NCBI GenBank assembly: GCA_964648505.1
Contig: CAZYMI010000013.1
Coordinates: forward strand, 1-56,134
Direction: 5' to 3'
Origin: CAZYMI01 sp964648505
Lineage (GTDB): Bacteria; Pseudomonadota; Alphaproteobacteria; Micavibrionales; Micavibrionaceae
DNA: 56,134 nt
This document shows, piece after piece, positions 8,059-15,697 of the stretch. Below the pieces are notes generated by a model that had not been told where the DNA came from, made no database searches, and saw nothing but the letters and a program-made list of their open reading frames with translations. The position numbers and the translations under genes are program-made. Position 1 is the first letter of the stretch, and each line of letters opens with the position of its first letter.

Positions 8059-8660
8059 GGGTATAAAAGTGACTGGGTCCAGTTGTTGTTGTCTTGAACA
8101 TATAGCGCGCGATGGTGCAACCGAAAAGGGCGATCTTCCCAAAACTCAATACGAAGGGGGATGACCTTGTATCCTGACCAATGCGGCGGGCGGGGAATTT
8201 TTTCTATAGAATCAAATTTCTTTTCAAATTCTGCAACGCGGGCAATTAACGTCTCAGGGGTGTCCAAAGGGCGTGATTGTGCTGATGCCCATGCGCCAAT
8301 CTGGCTTCCTCTTGGTCGGGTTGCGTAATAGGCGTCTGCTTCTTGCGCACTTACAAGCTCAACCAGGCCTTCAATACGAATCTGACGGTTCATGGATTTC
8401 CAGTGAAAACATAAAGCAACCTTATTATGTAATTTAATATGTTCACCTTTTCTGCTCTCACAGTTTGTAAAGAATGTGAATCCTGTGGTGTCATAGCCTT
8501 TTAGTAAAACCATACGGGCTGATGGAAAGCCATTTTCTCCAACAGTGGCAAGGCACATTGCGTTAGGGTCCCGTGGTTCACGGGCGACCGCGTCTTGATA
8601 CCAGATGTCAAATAATGTGAAGGGGTCGTCTGACATATTATTATCCTGAGGCCTTTGCAT
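8055..8660 (-). CDS. pdxH: Pyridoxamine 5'-phosphate oxidase
   Basis: A 201-residue FMN-dependent oxidase that makes pyridoxal 5'-phosphate from PNP or PMP, the last step of vitamin B6 synthesis and salvage. Signature stretches are AMCLATVGENGFPSARMVLL, FFTNCESRKGEHIKLH, YYATRPRGSQIGAWAS, and the C-terminal IEFWEDRPFRLHHR, which carries the Arg/His pair of the active site. The final residues read LLYP where R-L-x-P is common in the family. Two starts are possible: 8660 (AGGAA 6 bases upstream) and 8636 (AGGA upstream). It is the first gene of a pdxH-htpG pair. Confidence 0.95.
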   Translation of the reverse strand: MQRPQDNNMSDDPFTLFDIWYQDAVAREPRDPNAMCLATVGENGFPSARMVLLKGYDTTGFTFFTNCESRKGEHIKLHNKVALCFHWKSMNRQIRIEGLVELVSAQEADAYYATRPRGSQIGAWASAQSRPLDTPETLIARVAEFEKKFDSIEKIPRPPHWSGYKVIPLRIEFWEDRPFRLHHRALYVQDNNNWTQSLLYP

Positions 8661-8762
8661 AGATGTTTCCTATTCTATATTGTCTTCTTGTCAAGAGTCG
8701 GCAAGTGCTGGCAATTGGCTTGTAGGCTAAATAAGGCCTGTTTTTTAACGGAGAAAAATAAA

Positions 8763-9233
8763 ATGAAAAAGACACTTTTGGCAGTATTGCTGACATCCTC
8801 GCTGGCATTGACAGCTTGTTTTGAAACAGCTGGTAATAAAGAACTCATTGGCGGCGGTTCAGGCGCATTGCTTGGCGGGCTTGCCGGATCTCAGCTTGGT
8901 GGCGGATCCGGAAGACTTTGGACAACGGGAGCAGGCGTTCTTGTTGGCGCGCTGATCGGGTCTGAAATTGGTTCATCCCTTGATAAAGCCGATATGGTAT
9001 ATGCCGATCAGGCAAATGCGCGCGCTTATAATGCGCCTGTCGGTCAGCCCATTTCGTGGAATAACCCTGATACAGGAAATTACGGAACTGTAACGCCAAC
9101 CCGTGATGGCAGAACATCAGATGGCCGCACCTGCCGCGAATTTAAGCAAACCATTTATGTTGATGGCAAAAGCGAAACAGCTTACGGCCAGGCTTGCAGA
9201 AATTCAGATGGGACCTGGCAAATTCAAAACTAA
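8763..9233 (+). CDS. Glycine-zipper 2TM outer-membrane lipoprotein (17 kDa antigen type)
   Basis: A 156-residue lipoprotein. The signal peptide MKKTLLAVLLTSSLALTAC ends in the lipobox LTAC. A glycine-zipper segment follows (ELIGGGSGALLGGLAGSQLG, then GAGVLVGALIGSEIGSSLD), as in Rickettsia 17 kDa antigen-like proteins. The C-terminal domain (GRTCREFKQTIYVDGKSETA, then YGQACRNSDGTWQI) carries two cysteines and is the usual partner of this zipper. It should sit in the outer membrane facing the periplasm. The start at 8763 is preceded by GGAG at ~9 bases. It has its own strong terminator and is probably monocistronic. Confidence 0.9.
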   Translation: MKKTLLAVLLTSSLALTACFETAGNKELIGGGSGALLGGLAGSQLGGGSGRLWTTGAGVLVGALIGSEIGSSLDKADMVYADQANARAYNAPVGQPISWNNPDTGNYGTVTPTRDGRTSDGRTCREFKQTIYVDGKSETAYGQACRNSDGTWQIQN

Positions 9234-9250
9234 ATAGTTTTCAGCTTTTT

Positions 9251-9280
9251 AAAAAGGCCGGGCTTTTCCGGCCTTTTTTA
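9251..9280 (+). terminator. Rho-independent terminator after the glycine-zipper lipoprotein gene
   Basis: Perfect 11-base stem AAAAAGGCCGG / CCGGCCTTTTT with a 6-base loop (GCTTTT), then T-rich. It lies 17 bases after the stop. The stem is flanked by A and T runs, so it can also stop transcription of the convergent gene ending at 9282. Confidence 0.92.
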
Positions 9281-9281
9281 T

Positions 9282-10568
9282 TTAGGCTTGAAGGGCAGGG
9301 TGTGTTTGACGCGCCCCACATTCAAGACGTGATACTTCTTGCGCAAGGCCTGTATTATCCAAGCCTTTGACAAGGCCTATTCGTACAATGTGCTTTGCGA
9401 GGCTCTCTGCCCCGCTGCCCCCATAACAAAAAGACGGGTTCATACGTTTATAGCGCTCTAGAAGTTGTTCACTAATCAGTGAAACATCAATTCCTTTTTT
9501 AAAATCTTCTGTTCTTAAAGAAAATTTGTTAATCGCGCGACCGCCAACAAGAAAAAGCTCAGCAAAGCCTGAAAGCGCTTTACCCGATATCGTATTTTTC
9601 CACCTTCCGTCAGATCCTTCGCTTAAAACGAATTGCTGTGCCGGGCCTGAAAAACTGTCTTTATTTAAACATACGCGAACAGCATTTTTGTTTACTACAG
9701 CCCAGAAAAACTGTTCATCTGGGAAGGCTGATCGAATATCTTCATGGCGAATGTTAAGCTTCAGATTGCCATGGGTGTCTGACCGCACAATCTGCAAAGG
9801 AAGATCTGGAACAGCATTAATATCGAGTTTGTTTTCAAATTCAATAAATTTAAGTGTGGATTCTAAAAAATGGCGGCGTTCTTGCGTTGTTTGCACAGGC
9901 TTCCATGTAGTATACTGGCCAGCAACCCTGTCTGCCATAAGAGCGCAGAACCACGGGAATATATCGCGAGATCTAAATTGTGAACCATTTTTTTGTACGC
10001 GGGCTTGAAAAATTTCAAGATCGCCTGAAGCTATAAGATCTTTGAAGAAAGCAAAACTCTCTGTGCTGGTAGCGCTGATGATCGTGCCATTTGGCAGCAT
10101 GCCTATAAACACAGCTTCACCACCATTGTTTTTTTCGACGCCGCGCTCTTTTTTTCGTGGGGCGCAATTCAAAAATACAATATTGCCAATGCCTCTGATG
10201 GTGTTGCGAGAAAGTTGCGCCAAATCAAAAGCGCCAGCAAATGAATCTTGTGATGGTATATCATCATATTCAAATGGTATCGGGGGCTTTCCAGACAAGT
10301 TTGAAATTAAAAGCGTTGCCTCAGCGAGCTCTTTTTTGATTTCCGCTTTGGCGAGGTCTGAATCCATGCCGCCATTGTCGCTTAAGTAATGAATGCGAAC
10401 GCCTGAGTAAGTGTGCGCCCCTCTCGCAAAGCTATTAAAAATATTTCGCCAGTGCAGGCGTGAATAACCACGCGCTGCCTGATGGAAAAATTGATCTTTT
10501 AATCCGGTGATATAATCAAGTGTTACATCAGGCGGATTAAGCCTGCTGTTTAGAAATTTTTGCGTCAT
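9282..10568 (-). CDS. Unknown protein in a SAM-II-controlled operon; weak resemblance to SAM hydrolase-like fold
   Basis: A 428-residue soluble protein with no signal peptide or membrane segment. I cannot name its family with confidence. The stretch DIPSQDSFAGAFDLAQLSR, then IVFLNCAPRKKERG, then GGEAVFIGMLPNGTIISAT, and later IVRSDTHGNLKLNI recall the order of motifs in SAM hydroxide adenosyltransferase/chlorinase-like proteins. The match is distant and the key residues cannot be verified by eye. It is the second gene of a two-gene unit, 6 bases after the 100-residue gene, and shares that gene's leader with a SAM-II-like aptamer. A SAM-related function is therefore attractive but inferred. 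Confidence 0.6.
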   Translation of the reverse strand: MTQKFLNSRLNPPDVTLDYITGLKDQFFHQAARGYSRLHWRNIFNSFARGAHTYSGVRIHYLSDNGGMDSDLAKAEIKKELAEATLLISNLSGKPPIPFEYDDIPSQDSFAGAFDLAQLSRNTIRGIGNIVFLNCAPRKKERGVEKNNGGEAVFIGMLPNGTIISATSTESFAFFKDLIASGDLEIFQARVQKNGSQFRSRDIFPWFCALMADRVAGQYTTWKPVQTTQERRHFLESTLKFIEFENKLDINAVPDLPLQIVRSDTHGNLKLNIRHEDIRSAFPDEQFFWAVVNKNAVRVCLNKDSFSGPAQQFVLSEGSDGRWKNTISGKALSGFAELFLVGGRAINKFSLRTEDFKKGIDVSLISEQLLERYKRMNPSFCYGGSGAESLAKHIVRIGLVKGLDNTGLAQEVSRLECGARQTHPALQA

Positions 10569-10574
10569 TTTTAT

Positions 10575-10877
10575 TTAGGCGACCGCTAGTCCTAAACCTT
10601 TATAACGTCGTTCTGCGGAACGTGACTGTGCCAGCTCTGCTGCAGTGACTAGAAAATCTCCATCATCAAGGGAAGCGTTTGCTGGAATTGAAAAAGATTT
10701 TCCATCTGCAATATCACGCAAAGCTTGACGCACTGGTTCGCGTGCGGGTGTCCAAGGAAGGTGCACAGCCTTTTCACCATTCCAATAACCAAAAGATTGA
10801 GGATCTCTTGATTTGCCAAAACTTGCACTTAAGCCGATGAGCGGAGGTTGGTAGTTTGGATCGCAAGTACGTGTCAT
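10575..10877 (-). CDS. Small unknown protein, first gene behind the SAM-II-like leader
   Basis: A 100-residue protein, Pro- and Ala-rich, that I do not recognise. The N-terminal half (GLSASFGKSRDPQSFGYWNG) is rich in Gly, Ser and aromatics and lacks Cys pairs. The C-terminal half (PVRQALRDIADGKSF, then AAELAQSRSAERRY) is predicted helical. There is no signal peptide. GGAG lies 8 bases before the ATG, which supports translation. It sits directly upstream of the 428-residue gene on the same strand and about 130 bases downstream of a SAM-II-like aptamer, so the two proteins probably act together. Confidence 0.6.
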   Translation of the reverse strand: MTRTCDPNYQPPLIGLSASFGKSRDPQSFGYWNGEKAVHLPWTPAREPVRQALRDIADGKSFSIPANASLDDGDFLVTAAELAQSRSAERRYKGLGLAVA

Positions 10878-11009
10878 TTTTAGTCTCCATATGTGTTTGT
10901 GTTCGGCGGGATGCCGTTACTTGTTTTTATTCACACGTGAAATGAATTTTTTATCATTCGTTTCGCGCGCACCGTCAGAAGGGGACTACGGCCGCGTAAA
11001 CGACGTAGC
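10878..11009 (-). other. Structured 5' leader between SAM-II-like aptamer and the 100-residue gene
   Basis: About 130 bases of untranslated leader. The part nearest the aptamer (10966-11009) is conspicuously GC-rich against AT-rich surroundings. On the minus strand it can form a hairpin with CTACG / CGTAG arms, and further down TTCAC-GT-GTGAA. No good start codon with a ribosome binding site is visible before the 10877 ATG. Short open frames exist, but none is convincing. The length suggests an expression platform separate from the aptamer rather than direct occlusion of the ribosome binding site. Confidence 0.4.
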
Positions 11010-11058
11010 GCTTTAGCTTTTTTTGCGCGGTGCAAGCTGACCCATCAAATGCCGCGAT
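11010..11058 (-). promoter_or_regulatory. SAM-II-type S-adenosylmethionine riboswitch
   Basis: On the minus strand the conserved SAM-II elements occur in the right order and spacing. They are the P1 5' arm CGCGG (11052-11056), ATTTGA (11045-11050), CTTGCA (11031-11036), the P1 3' arm CCGCG (11026-11030), an A-rich linker, and the invariant GCTAAA (11012-11017). The two P1 arms are exactly complementary. SAM-II is an alphaproteobacterial H-type pseudoknot that binds SAM and usually represses methionine biosynthesis genes. Here the downstream genes are two unknown proteins. The pseudoknot pairing was judged by eye only. Confidence 0.75.
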
Positions 11059-11076
11059 TCCCTAAAGAATGAATTT

Positions 11077-11105
11077 AATTAGCCATATCATCTAAAAAAC
11101 GTCAA
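11077..11105 (-). promoter_or_regulatory. Putative promoter of the SAM-II-controlled operon
   Basis: On the minus strand TTGACG (11100-11105) fits a -35 box, followed after 17-18 bases by a weak AT-rich -10 (CTAATTA). Transcription would start near 11070, just before the aptamer, which is the expected geometry for a riboswitch leader. The -10 match is poor. Confidence 0.35.
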
Positions 11106-11250
11106 TTAATTTTATAAAATAGTTATAAAAAGCAATAATATTACAATATTAAAGTATTTTTATATCGCAAATACGAACGAATTTTCCAAAAACAGGGGAG
11201 AGAGGTCGGGGGCACAAAAAGCATTGCCTTACTTTACCCGCTATCCAAAT

Positions 11251-11284
11251 AGGTGACACAAAAAACGAAGCTTTTGTGTCACCT
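11251..11284. repeat. Stem-loop repeat, unit 1 arm A
   Basis: Perfect 13-base inverted repeat AGGTGACACAAAA / TTTTGTGTCACCT with an 8-base centre. It is followed by CTTAAAAAGCC-AGCTA, which recurs after the second copy at 11355. Member of a local family whose stems differ in sequence but keep the pairing and the outer G-G-x-A/G-A-C-A / T-G-T-x-C-C pattern. Confidence 0.8.
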
Positions 11285-11306
11285 TAAAAAGCCAGCTATA
11301 TCTTCA

Positions 11307-11338
11307 GGGGACAGGAAGGCTGCGCTTTTCCTGTCCCC
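11307..11338. repeat. Stem-loop repeat, unit 1 arm B
   Basis: Perfect 11-base inverted repeat GGGGACAGGAA / TTCCTGTCCCC with a 10-base loop. It sits 22 bases after arm A. The same A-then-B arrangement is repeated at 11355-11440. Confidence 0.8.
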
Positions 11339-11354
11339 GTCGTGCGGATACGGT

Positions 11355-11384
11355 GGTGACAAAAAACGTAGCTTTTTTGTCACC
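11355..11384. repeat. Stem-loop repeat, unit 2 arm A
   Basis: Perfect 12-base inverted repeat GGTGACAAAAAA / TTTTTTGTCACC with loop CGTAGC. Compared with unit 1 arm A, bases have changed on both sides so that pairing is kept. The flanking CTTAAAAAGCC-GCTA matches unit 1. Confidence 0.8.
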
Positions 11385-11410
11385 TTAAAAAGCCGCTAGC
11401 CCCTTCTTTA

Positions 11411-11440
11411 GGGGGCACGAAGGGCCACTTCGTGTCCCTT
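11411..11440. repeat. Stem-loop repeat, unit 2 arm B
   Basis: Near-perfect inverted repeat GGGGCACGAAG / CTTCGTGTCCC with one G-T type mismatch and a short loop (GGCCA). It corresponds to arm B of unit 1. The non-coding region 11106-11494 contains these four stem-loops, one further half-copy near 11207-11222 (TCGGGGGCACAAAAAGC), and otherwise AT-rich sequence with no gene. Confidence 0.7.
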
Positions 11441-11494
11441 TCATGTCCCCGAAACAAGGCCGACATCACAAATCCAGCGCTGAAAGTTTTGCTG

Positions 11495-12574
11495 CTAAAA
11501 AGTAGAAACTTGCGCTTTGTGGCGCAGCAGGTGATCGGCGAGCACATTGGCCATCATCGCTTCCACAACAGGTGTGCCGCGAATGCCCACGCACGGGTCA
11601 TGCCTGCCTGTGGTCACGATATCGGTTTCTGTGCCATCGCGGGTGATAGTTTTCACGGGGGTTAAAATAGAACTTGTTGGTTTAAACGCGACCCGCACAA
11701 CAACATCTTGCCCGCTTGAAATGCCGCCTAAAATGCCGCCAGCATTATTGGAGAGGAAGGCTGGTTTACCATCTTCGTCTAGGCGAATTTCATCGGCATT
11801 TTGTTGCCCCGATAATTCTGCCGCATCAAACCCTGCGCCAATTTCAATGCCTTTGGTGGCGTTGATGGAGAGCATTGCTTTTGCGAGATCCGCATCAAGC
11901 TTATCAACCACAGGCGCGCCAAGGCCAGCAGGTACGCCGCTTGCCACACATTCAATTACCGCACCTGCGCTTGAACCTGCTTTGCGTACATCATCTAAAT
12001 ATTCTTCCCATTCTTTTGCCGCCGCAGGGTCTGGGCACCAGAACGGATTATTTTCAATTTCATTTATATCAAAGCGCGTGCGATCAATTTTATGCGGACC
12101 GATTTGTACCACATAAGCACGAATGTTAAGTGTAGGGCCTAGAATTTTGCGTGCAATTGCACCAGCCGCAACACGCATTGCGGTTTCCCGTGCGGATGAT
12201 CTGCCGCCGCCCCGTGGATCGCGGTGGCCATATTTGGCATGATAGGTGAAGTCGGCATGGCCTGGGCGAAATTTATCCTCAATCTTGCCGTAGTCTTTTG
12301 AACGTGCGTCTACATTTTTAATCATCAAACTAATGGGTGTGCCGGTTGTCAGGCCTTCATAGACGCCTGAGAGGATTTGAATTGTATCAGGTTCTTGCCG
12401 CTGTGTTGTAAAGCGCGATTGCCCGGGTTTGCGTTTATCAAGAAATCTTTGAATATAAACCTCATCAAGCGCGATGCGCGGCGGCACACCATCAATAACA
12501 CATCCAATTGCAGGCCCGTGACTTTCACCCCATGTGGTGTATTGAAAAAGAGTGCCGAAGCGATTGCCCGACAT
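11495..12574 (-). CDS. aroC: Chorismate synthase
   Basis: A 359-residue enzyme converting 5-enolpyruvylshikimate 3-phosphate to chorismate with reduced FMN, the last step of the shikimate pathway. All three family signatures are visible: GESHGPAIGCVIDGVPP near the N-terminus (residues ~16-32), the segment YGHRDPRGGGRSSARETAMR (~124-143), and near the C-terminus the R-H-D-P motif (TTGRHDPCVGIRG). The length is standard. The start codon shares one base with the fabI stop (TAATG), so fabI-aroC are one translationally coupled unit. Confidence 0.97.
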   Translation of the reverse strand: MSGNRFGTLFQYTTWGESHGPAIGCVIDGVPPRIALDEVYIQRFLDKRKPGQSRFTTQRQEPDTIQILSGVYEGLTTGTPISLMIKNVDARSKDYGKIEDKFRPGHADFTYHAKYGHRDPRGGGRSSARETAMRVAAGAIARKILGPTLNIRAYVVQIGPHKIDRTRFDINEIENNPFWCPDPAAAKEWEEYLDDVRKAGSSAGAVIECVASGVPAGLGAPVVDKLDADLAKAMLSINATKGIEIGAGFDAAELSGQQNADEIRLDEDGKPAFLSNNAGGILGGISSGQDVVVRVAFKPTSSILTPVKTITRDGTETDIVTTGRHDPCVGIRGTPVVEAMMANVLADHLLRHKAQVSTF

Positions 12575-13428
12575 TACGCGGCCTCGCTCGAGCCTTTGGG
12601 AGTCATGGACGATAAAAGCTGCGCGGTTTCAGGGGCAGCGTCAACCGCAACCATACCCACAGCGTGATAGCCTGCATCTACATGCATCACTTCTCCTGTA
12701 ATGCCAGCACCAAGATCGGAGAGTAGAAACATGCCCGACCCGCCCACATCTTCAATTGTGACGTTGCGGCGCAAGGGGGCATTCAGTTCGTTCCATTTTA
12801 AAATATAGCGAAAATCACCAATACCGCTTGCTGCAAGCGTTTTAATCGGGCCTGCAGAAATCGCATTGACGCGAATATTCTTTGGGCCAAGATCAGCAGC
12901 CATATAGCGTACAGAAGCTTCTAACGCCGCTTTTGCAACGCCCATTACATTATAGTGCGGCATAACTTTTTCTGCGCCATAATAGGTCAAAGTTAGCAAA
13001 GACCCGCCTTTATTCATCAGCGGCATAGCAAGGCGCGATACAGATGTAAAAGAAAATACAGATATATCCATTGTACGCTGAAAGTTTGCTCGTGTTGTGT
13101 TCACATACAAACCATCAAGTTCCGCTTTATCTGAGAAGGCTATAGCATGGACTAAAAAATCAAGGCCGCCCCAGTTTTTTTGAAGGGCAGAAAAAGTTGC
13201 TTCAAGGGAAGCTTCGTCTGTTACGTCGCAAGGCAGAACAATTTTTGAGCCAACTGAATCAGCAAGCGGGCGCACGCGTTTTTCAAGCGCTTCACCTTGA
13301 AAAGTGAAGGCAAGATCCGCGCCCTGGTCAGCGCAGGCTTTGGCGATGCCCCATGCGATTGACCTGTCATTGGCAACCCCCATAATCAGGCCGCGTTTTC
13401 CGTTCATTAAGTTTCCGGTTGATGTCAT
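12574..13428 (-). CDS. fabI: Enoyl-[acyl-carrier-protein] reductase (NADH)
   Basis: A 284-residue SDR-fold enzyme catalysing the last reduction of the type II fatty-acid elongation cycle. It has the FabI cofactor motif GVANDRSIAWGIAKA (residues ~17-31) and the catalytic Tyr-x6-Lys as Y159-NVMGVA-K166. The segment NAISAGPIKTLAASGI is also typical. An alternative start at 13407 has a better ribosome binding site (GGAAA), while the 13428 ATG has none that is obvious, so the first seven residues are uncertain. It lies immediately upstream of aroC in the same operon. Confidence 0.96.
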   Translation of the reverse strand: MTSTGNLMNGKRGLIMGVANDRSIAWGIAKACADQGADLAFTFQGEALEKRVRPLADSVGSKIVLPCDVTDEASLEATFSALQKNWGGLDFLVHAIAFSDKAELDGLYVNTTRANFQRTMDISVFSFTSVSRLAMPLMNKGGSLLTLTYYGAEKVMPHYNVMGVAKAALEASVRYMAADLGPKNIRVNAISAGPIKTLAASGIGDFRYILKWNELNAPLRRNVTIEDVGGSGMFLLSDLGAGITGEVMHVDAGYHAVGMVAVDAAPETAQLLSSMTPKGSSEAA

Positions 13429-13507
13429 GAGACGCTCTGGTAAAATTTTGTTTGTTTTCGATAAGATTTAAGAATTTATCTTAGTCATGGTCGGTTGTAA
13501 ATCCAGC

Positions 13508-15697
13508 CTAGAATTTGGCTTTAAGCCTTAATCCGCCTGTTGTACCGTCTTCGGGTACTACAAGCCAGGCGCGGCGAAAGCCTGCGGTGGCATCCGTCCA
13601 GGGAATTCCTACATTCGCGTCTTGTTCATTTAAGGCGTTATCCACCCATAATGTTACGCTCAGGGCAGGATTTTCGATACCGGCCTGAAGGTTCAAAAGT
13701 GTACGGTTTGCTGTTTTTGCTGTGTTTGAGTTGTCTGTATATTGCTGTGACTGAAAACCAAATTGGCTGCTTGCAATATAATTCCAATCTTTAAAGCCGG
13801 TTGGGCGTGCGTAATCAGCCGTTAATGAAAACTGATGAGGAGAATATCGGGGCAGGCGTTTACCTTCCACATCCCCTGAGGGGCCGAAGCCGATAATGTT
13901 TCGTAGATCAGGATCATTATAACTGTCATAGCGCGCGTCAGCATACGAATAATTGAAGCCTATATTTAAAGCGGAGCTTGGCTGCCAGCGCAACGCCAGA
14001 TCGCCCCCTTTTACTTTTGTCTTTGCCGCGTTGTTTAAATAAAAATTATTGGTTACGCCCGCTTCAGAATAGGCGATAACCTGCTGGTCTTTCCAGTCAA
14101 TATAAAAGCCGGCAATATCAAGCGCCACTGTATCATGAAGACGGATATTTTTAAGCCCCAGCTCGTACGTGGTATTTTTTTCAGGCCCGTAGACGCGCTC
14201 GGAATCAAAAATATTTTGCCTGTCATTAAAACCGCCTGTTTTATAACCTTGTGCAACAGATCCGTAGGTTAAAAGTTCGGATTGATGATCTTGCCAGCTG
14301 AGCGTGACCTTTGGTGTAAATTTTGTCCAGCTATCAGATAAATCAATTTGTCGACCCGATAGATCACGAACGGATGATAGTATATCTTTTTTTTCCCACT
14401 GGTAGCGGCCATCCCCTGTGAGTGTGAATCCTGCCCCCAAATAACGCGATAAAGACCCGAATGTGCCAAGGGTGTCTGTATGGTTTTTAGTATAAGCACC
14501 GCCTGGCGTTGTTTGACCAGAAACATAAAATTGATCGATACGCTGTGTTTCGTTAGCATAGTAATAACCGCTAAAGCCAAGCAGGCCCGACCATTTTGCA
14601 TCAGCCGTCTGGGCATTGAAGCGGGTTTCAAACTGCGCGTCACGCCTGTCGGTATCTATACCGGCCCGTGCAGCTTGTGTGGCAGAGTAATCATCATCAC
14701 GAATAAAGGCGGATCGTTCGATGGATCCCCCTGCAAGGGTAGTCCATTTTAGATTGTCATTCAGATCTTCAGTCCAGGTGATGGAAGCTCGCGTATGGGT
14801 ACGGTCATAGCCTTGATCCCCTTCTGAAGCAACCTGATTAACCGCATAAGGGCTGCCATCTGCCGGAAGCTCGCCGCAATATAAACGAAATTGCCCGTCC
14901 GATGTGCGTCGACCGCAATTTGCGGTTACAAGAAAACCTTTAGGCTGGCTGTCATTGTCTTGTAAAACAGTGCCTTGAAATAAAATGCTTCTTCCAATGT
15001 GCGGAACATAATCAAACGACAAACGCGCCGCCGATGTTTCTTCTTTGCCAATATCGATGTTATTGTTTGCCGTGTTATTATAATAAGCCCCTTTATTTTT
15101 GTGATAAAGAGCAACGCGCCCATTTACAGTATCTGTCAAGGTACCATTGGCAACGCCTGTAAATTCATAGCGGTCTTTGGTGCCGCCAAGAAGATCAATT
15201 GAAAGTTCAGGGGTTGATGTTGGGCGTGCGCTGACAGCATTAATCGCGCCACCAAAAGCATTGCGTCCATACAAAGCATTTTGTGGCCCTTTTAAAACTT
15301 CAATGCGTTCAAGATCAAAACCTAAAGAATTGATCGAACTTCGGCCCGATAAATAAAGACCATCATTAAAAAATCCGACTGACGGATCATCGCCCAGTCC
15401 GGGCTGGATAAGGCCGCGAATAGAAGGGGCGGGGTTGAACCGGCCAAACGGATCATTGAAAGAAAAGCCGGGCACCACGCGGCTGATGTCTGAGGGGCTT
15501 TGTAATTTTTGTGCCTGAATATCGTTTTTTGAAAAAGCGACAATGCTGGCTGGCACACGGGTGTAAAGTTGTCTTTGTTTATTCACCTCAACAAAAAGGG
15601 GGCTTTTGCCATCATTGGCAAAAGCTGGTAAAACTGCTAAAAGCAAAAAAAAGCAGGTGAAAGCGATGATACAAAGCCGGTTGCTAGATATAAGCAA
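13508..15697 (-). CDS. TonB-dependent outer-membrane receptor, divergent from bioY
   Basis: A ~729-residue receptor. The best start is TTG at 15697, preceded by a strong AAGGAGG at 5 bases, giving a classic signal peptide (CIIAFTCFFLLLAVLPAFA). An in-frame ATG at 15724 lacks this. The plug domain is present (SPSDISRVVPGFSF, PSIRGL, ERIEVLKGPQNALYGRNAFG, GGAINAVSARP), followed by a long beta-barrel ending in a C-terminal Phe (LRLKAKF). It takes up a substrate across the outer membrane using TonB energy. Its 5' end overlaps that of bioY by 32 bases on the opposite strand, which suggests joint control and possibly biotin or a biotin precursor as the ligand. Confidence 0.9.
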   Translation of the reverse strand: MLISSNRLCIIAFTCFFLLLAVLPAFANDGKSPLFVEVNKQRQLYTRVPASIVAFSKNDIQAQKLQSPSDISRVVPGFSFNDPFGRFNPAPSIRGLIQPGLGDDPSVGFFNDGLYLSGRSSINSLGFDLERIEVLKGPQNALYGRNAFGGAINAVSARPTSTPELSIDLLGGTKDRYEFTGVANGTLTDTVNGRVALYHKNKGAYYNNTANNNIDIGKEETSAARLSFDYVPHIGRSILFQGTVLQDNDSQPKGFLVTANCGRRTSDGQFRLYCGELPADGSPYAVNQVASEGDQGYDRTHTRASITWTEDLNDNLKWTTLAGGSIERSAFIRDDDYSATQAARAGIDTDRRDAQFETRFNAQTADAKWSGLLGFSGYYYANETQRIDQFYVSGQTTPGGAYTKNHTDTLGTFGSLSRYLGAGFTLTGDGRYQWEKKDILSSVRDLSGRQIDLSDSWTKFTPKVTLSWQDHQSELLTYGSVAQGYKTGGFNDRQNIFDSERVYGPEKNTTYELGLKNIRLHDTVALDIAGFYIDWKDQQVIAYSEAGVTNNFYLNNAAKTKVKGGDLALRWQPSSALNIGFNYSYADARYDSYNDPDLRNIIGFGPSGDVEGKRLPRYSPHQFSLTADYARPTGFKDWNYIASSQFGFQSQQYTDNSNTAKTANRTLLNLQAGIENPALSVTLWVDNALNEQDANVGIPWTDATAGFRRAWLVVPEDGTTGGLRLKAKF

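Noticed and set aside
8059..8142. N-terminal extension of HtpG
   Set aside because: It lies inside pdxH in another frame, and the ATGA junction at 8055-8058 marks the normal start.
11019..11049. Ten-codon leader peptide (starting MGQLAPRKK) within the SAM-II-like aptamer
   Set aside because: It has no ribosome binding site, and its sequence is fully explained by the conserved aptamer bases.
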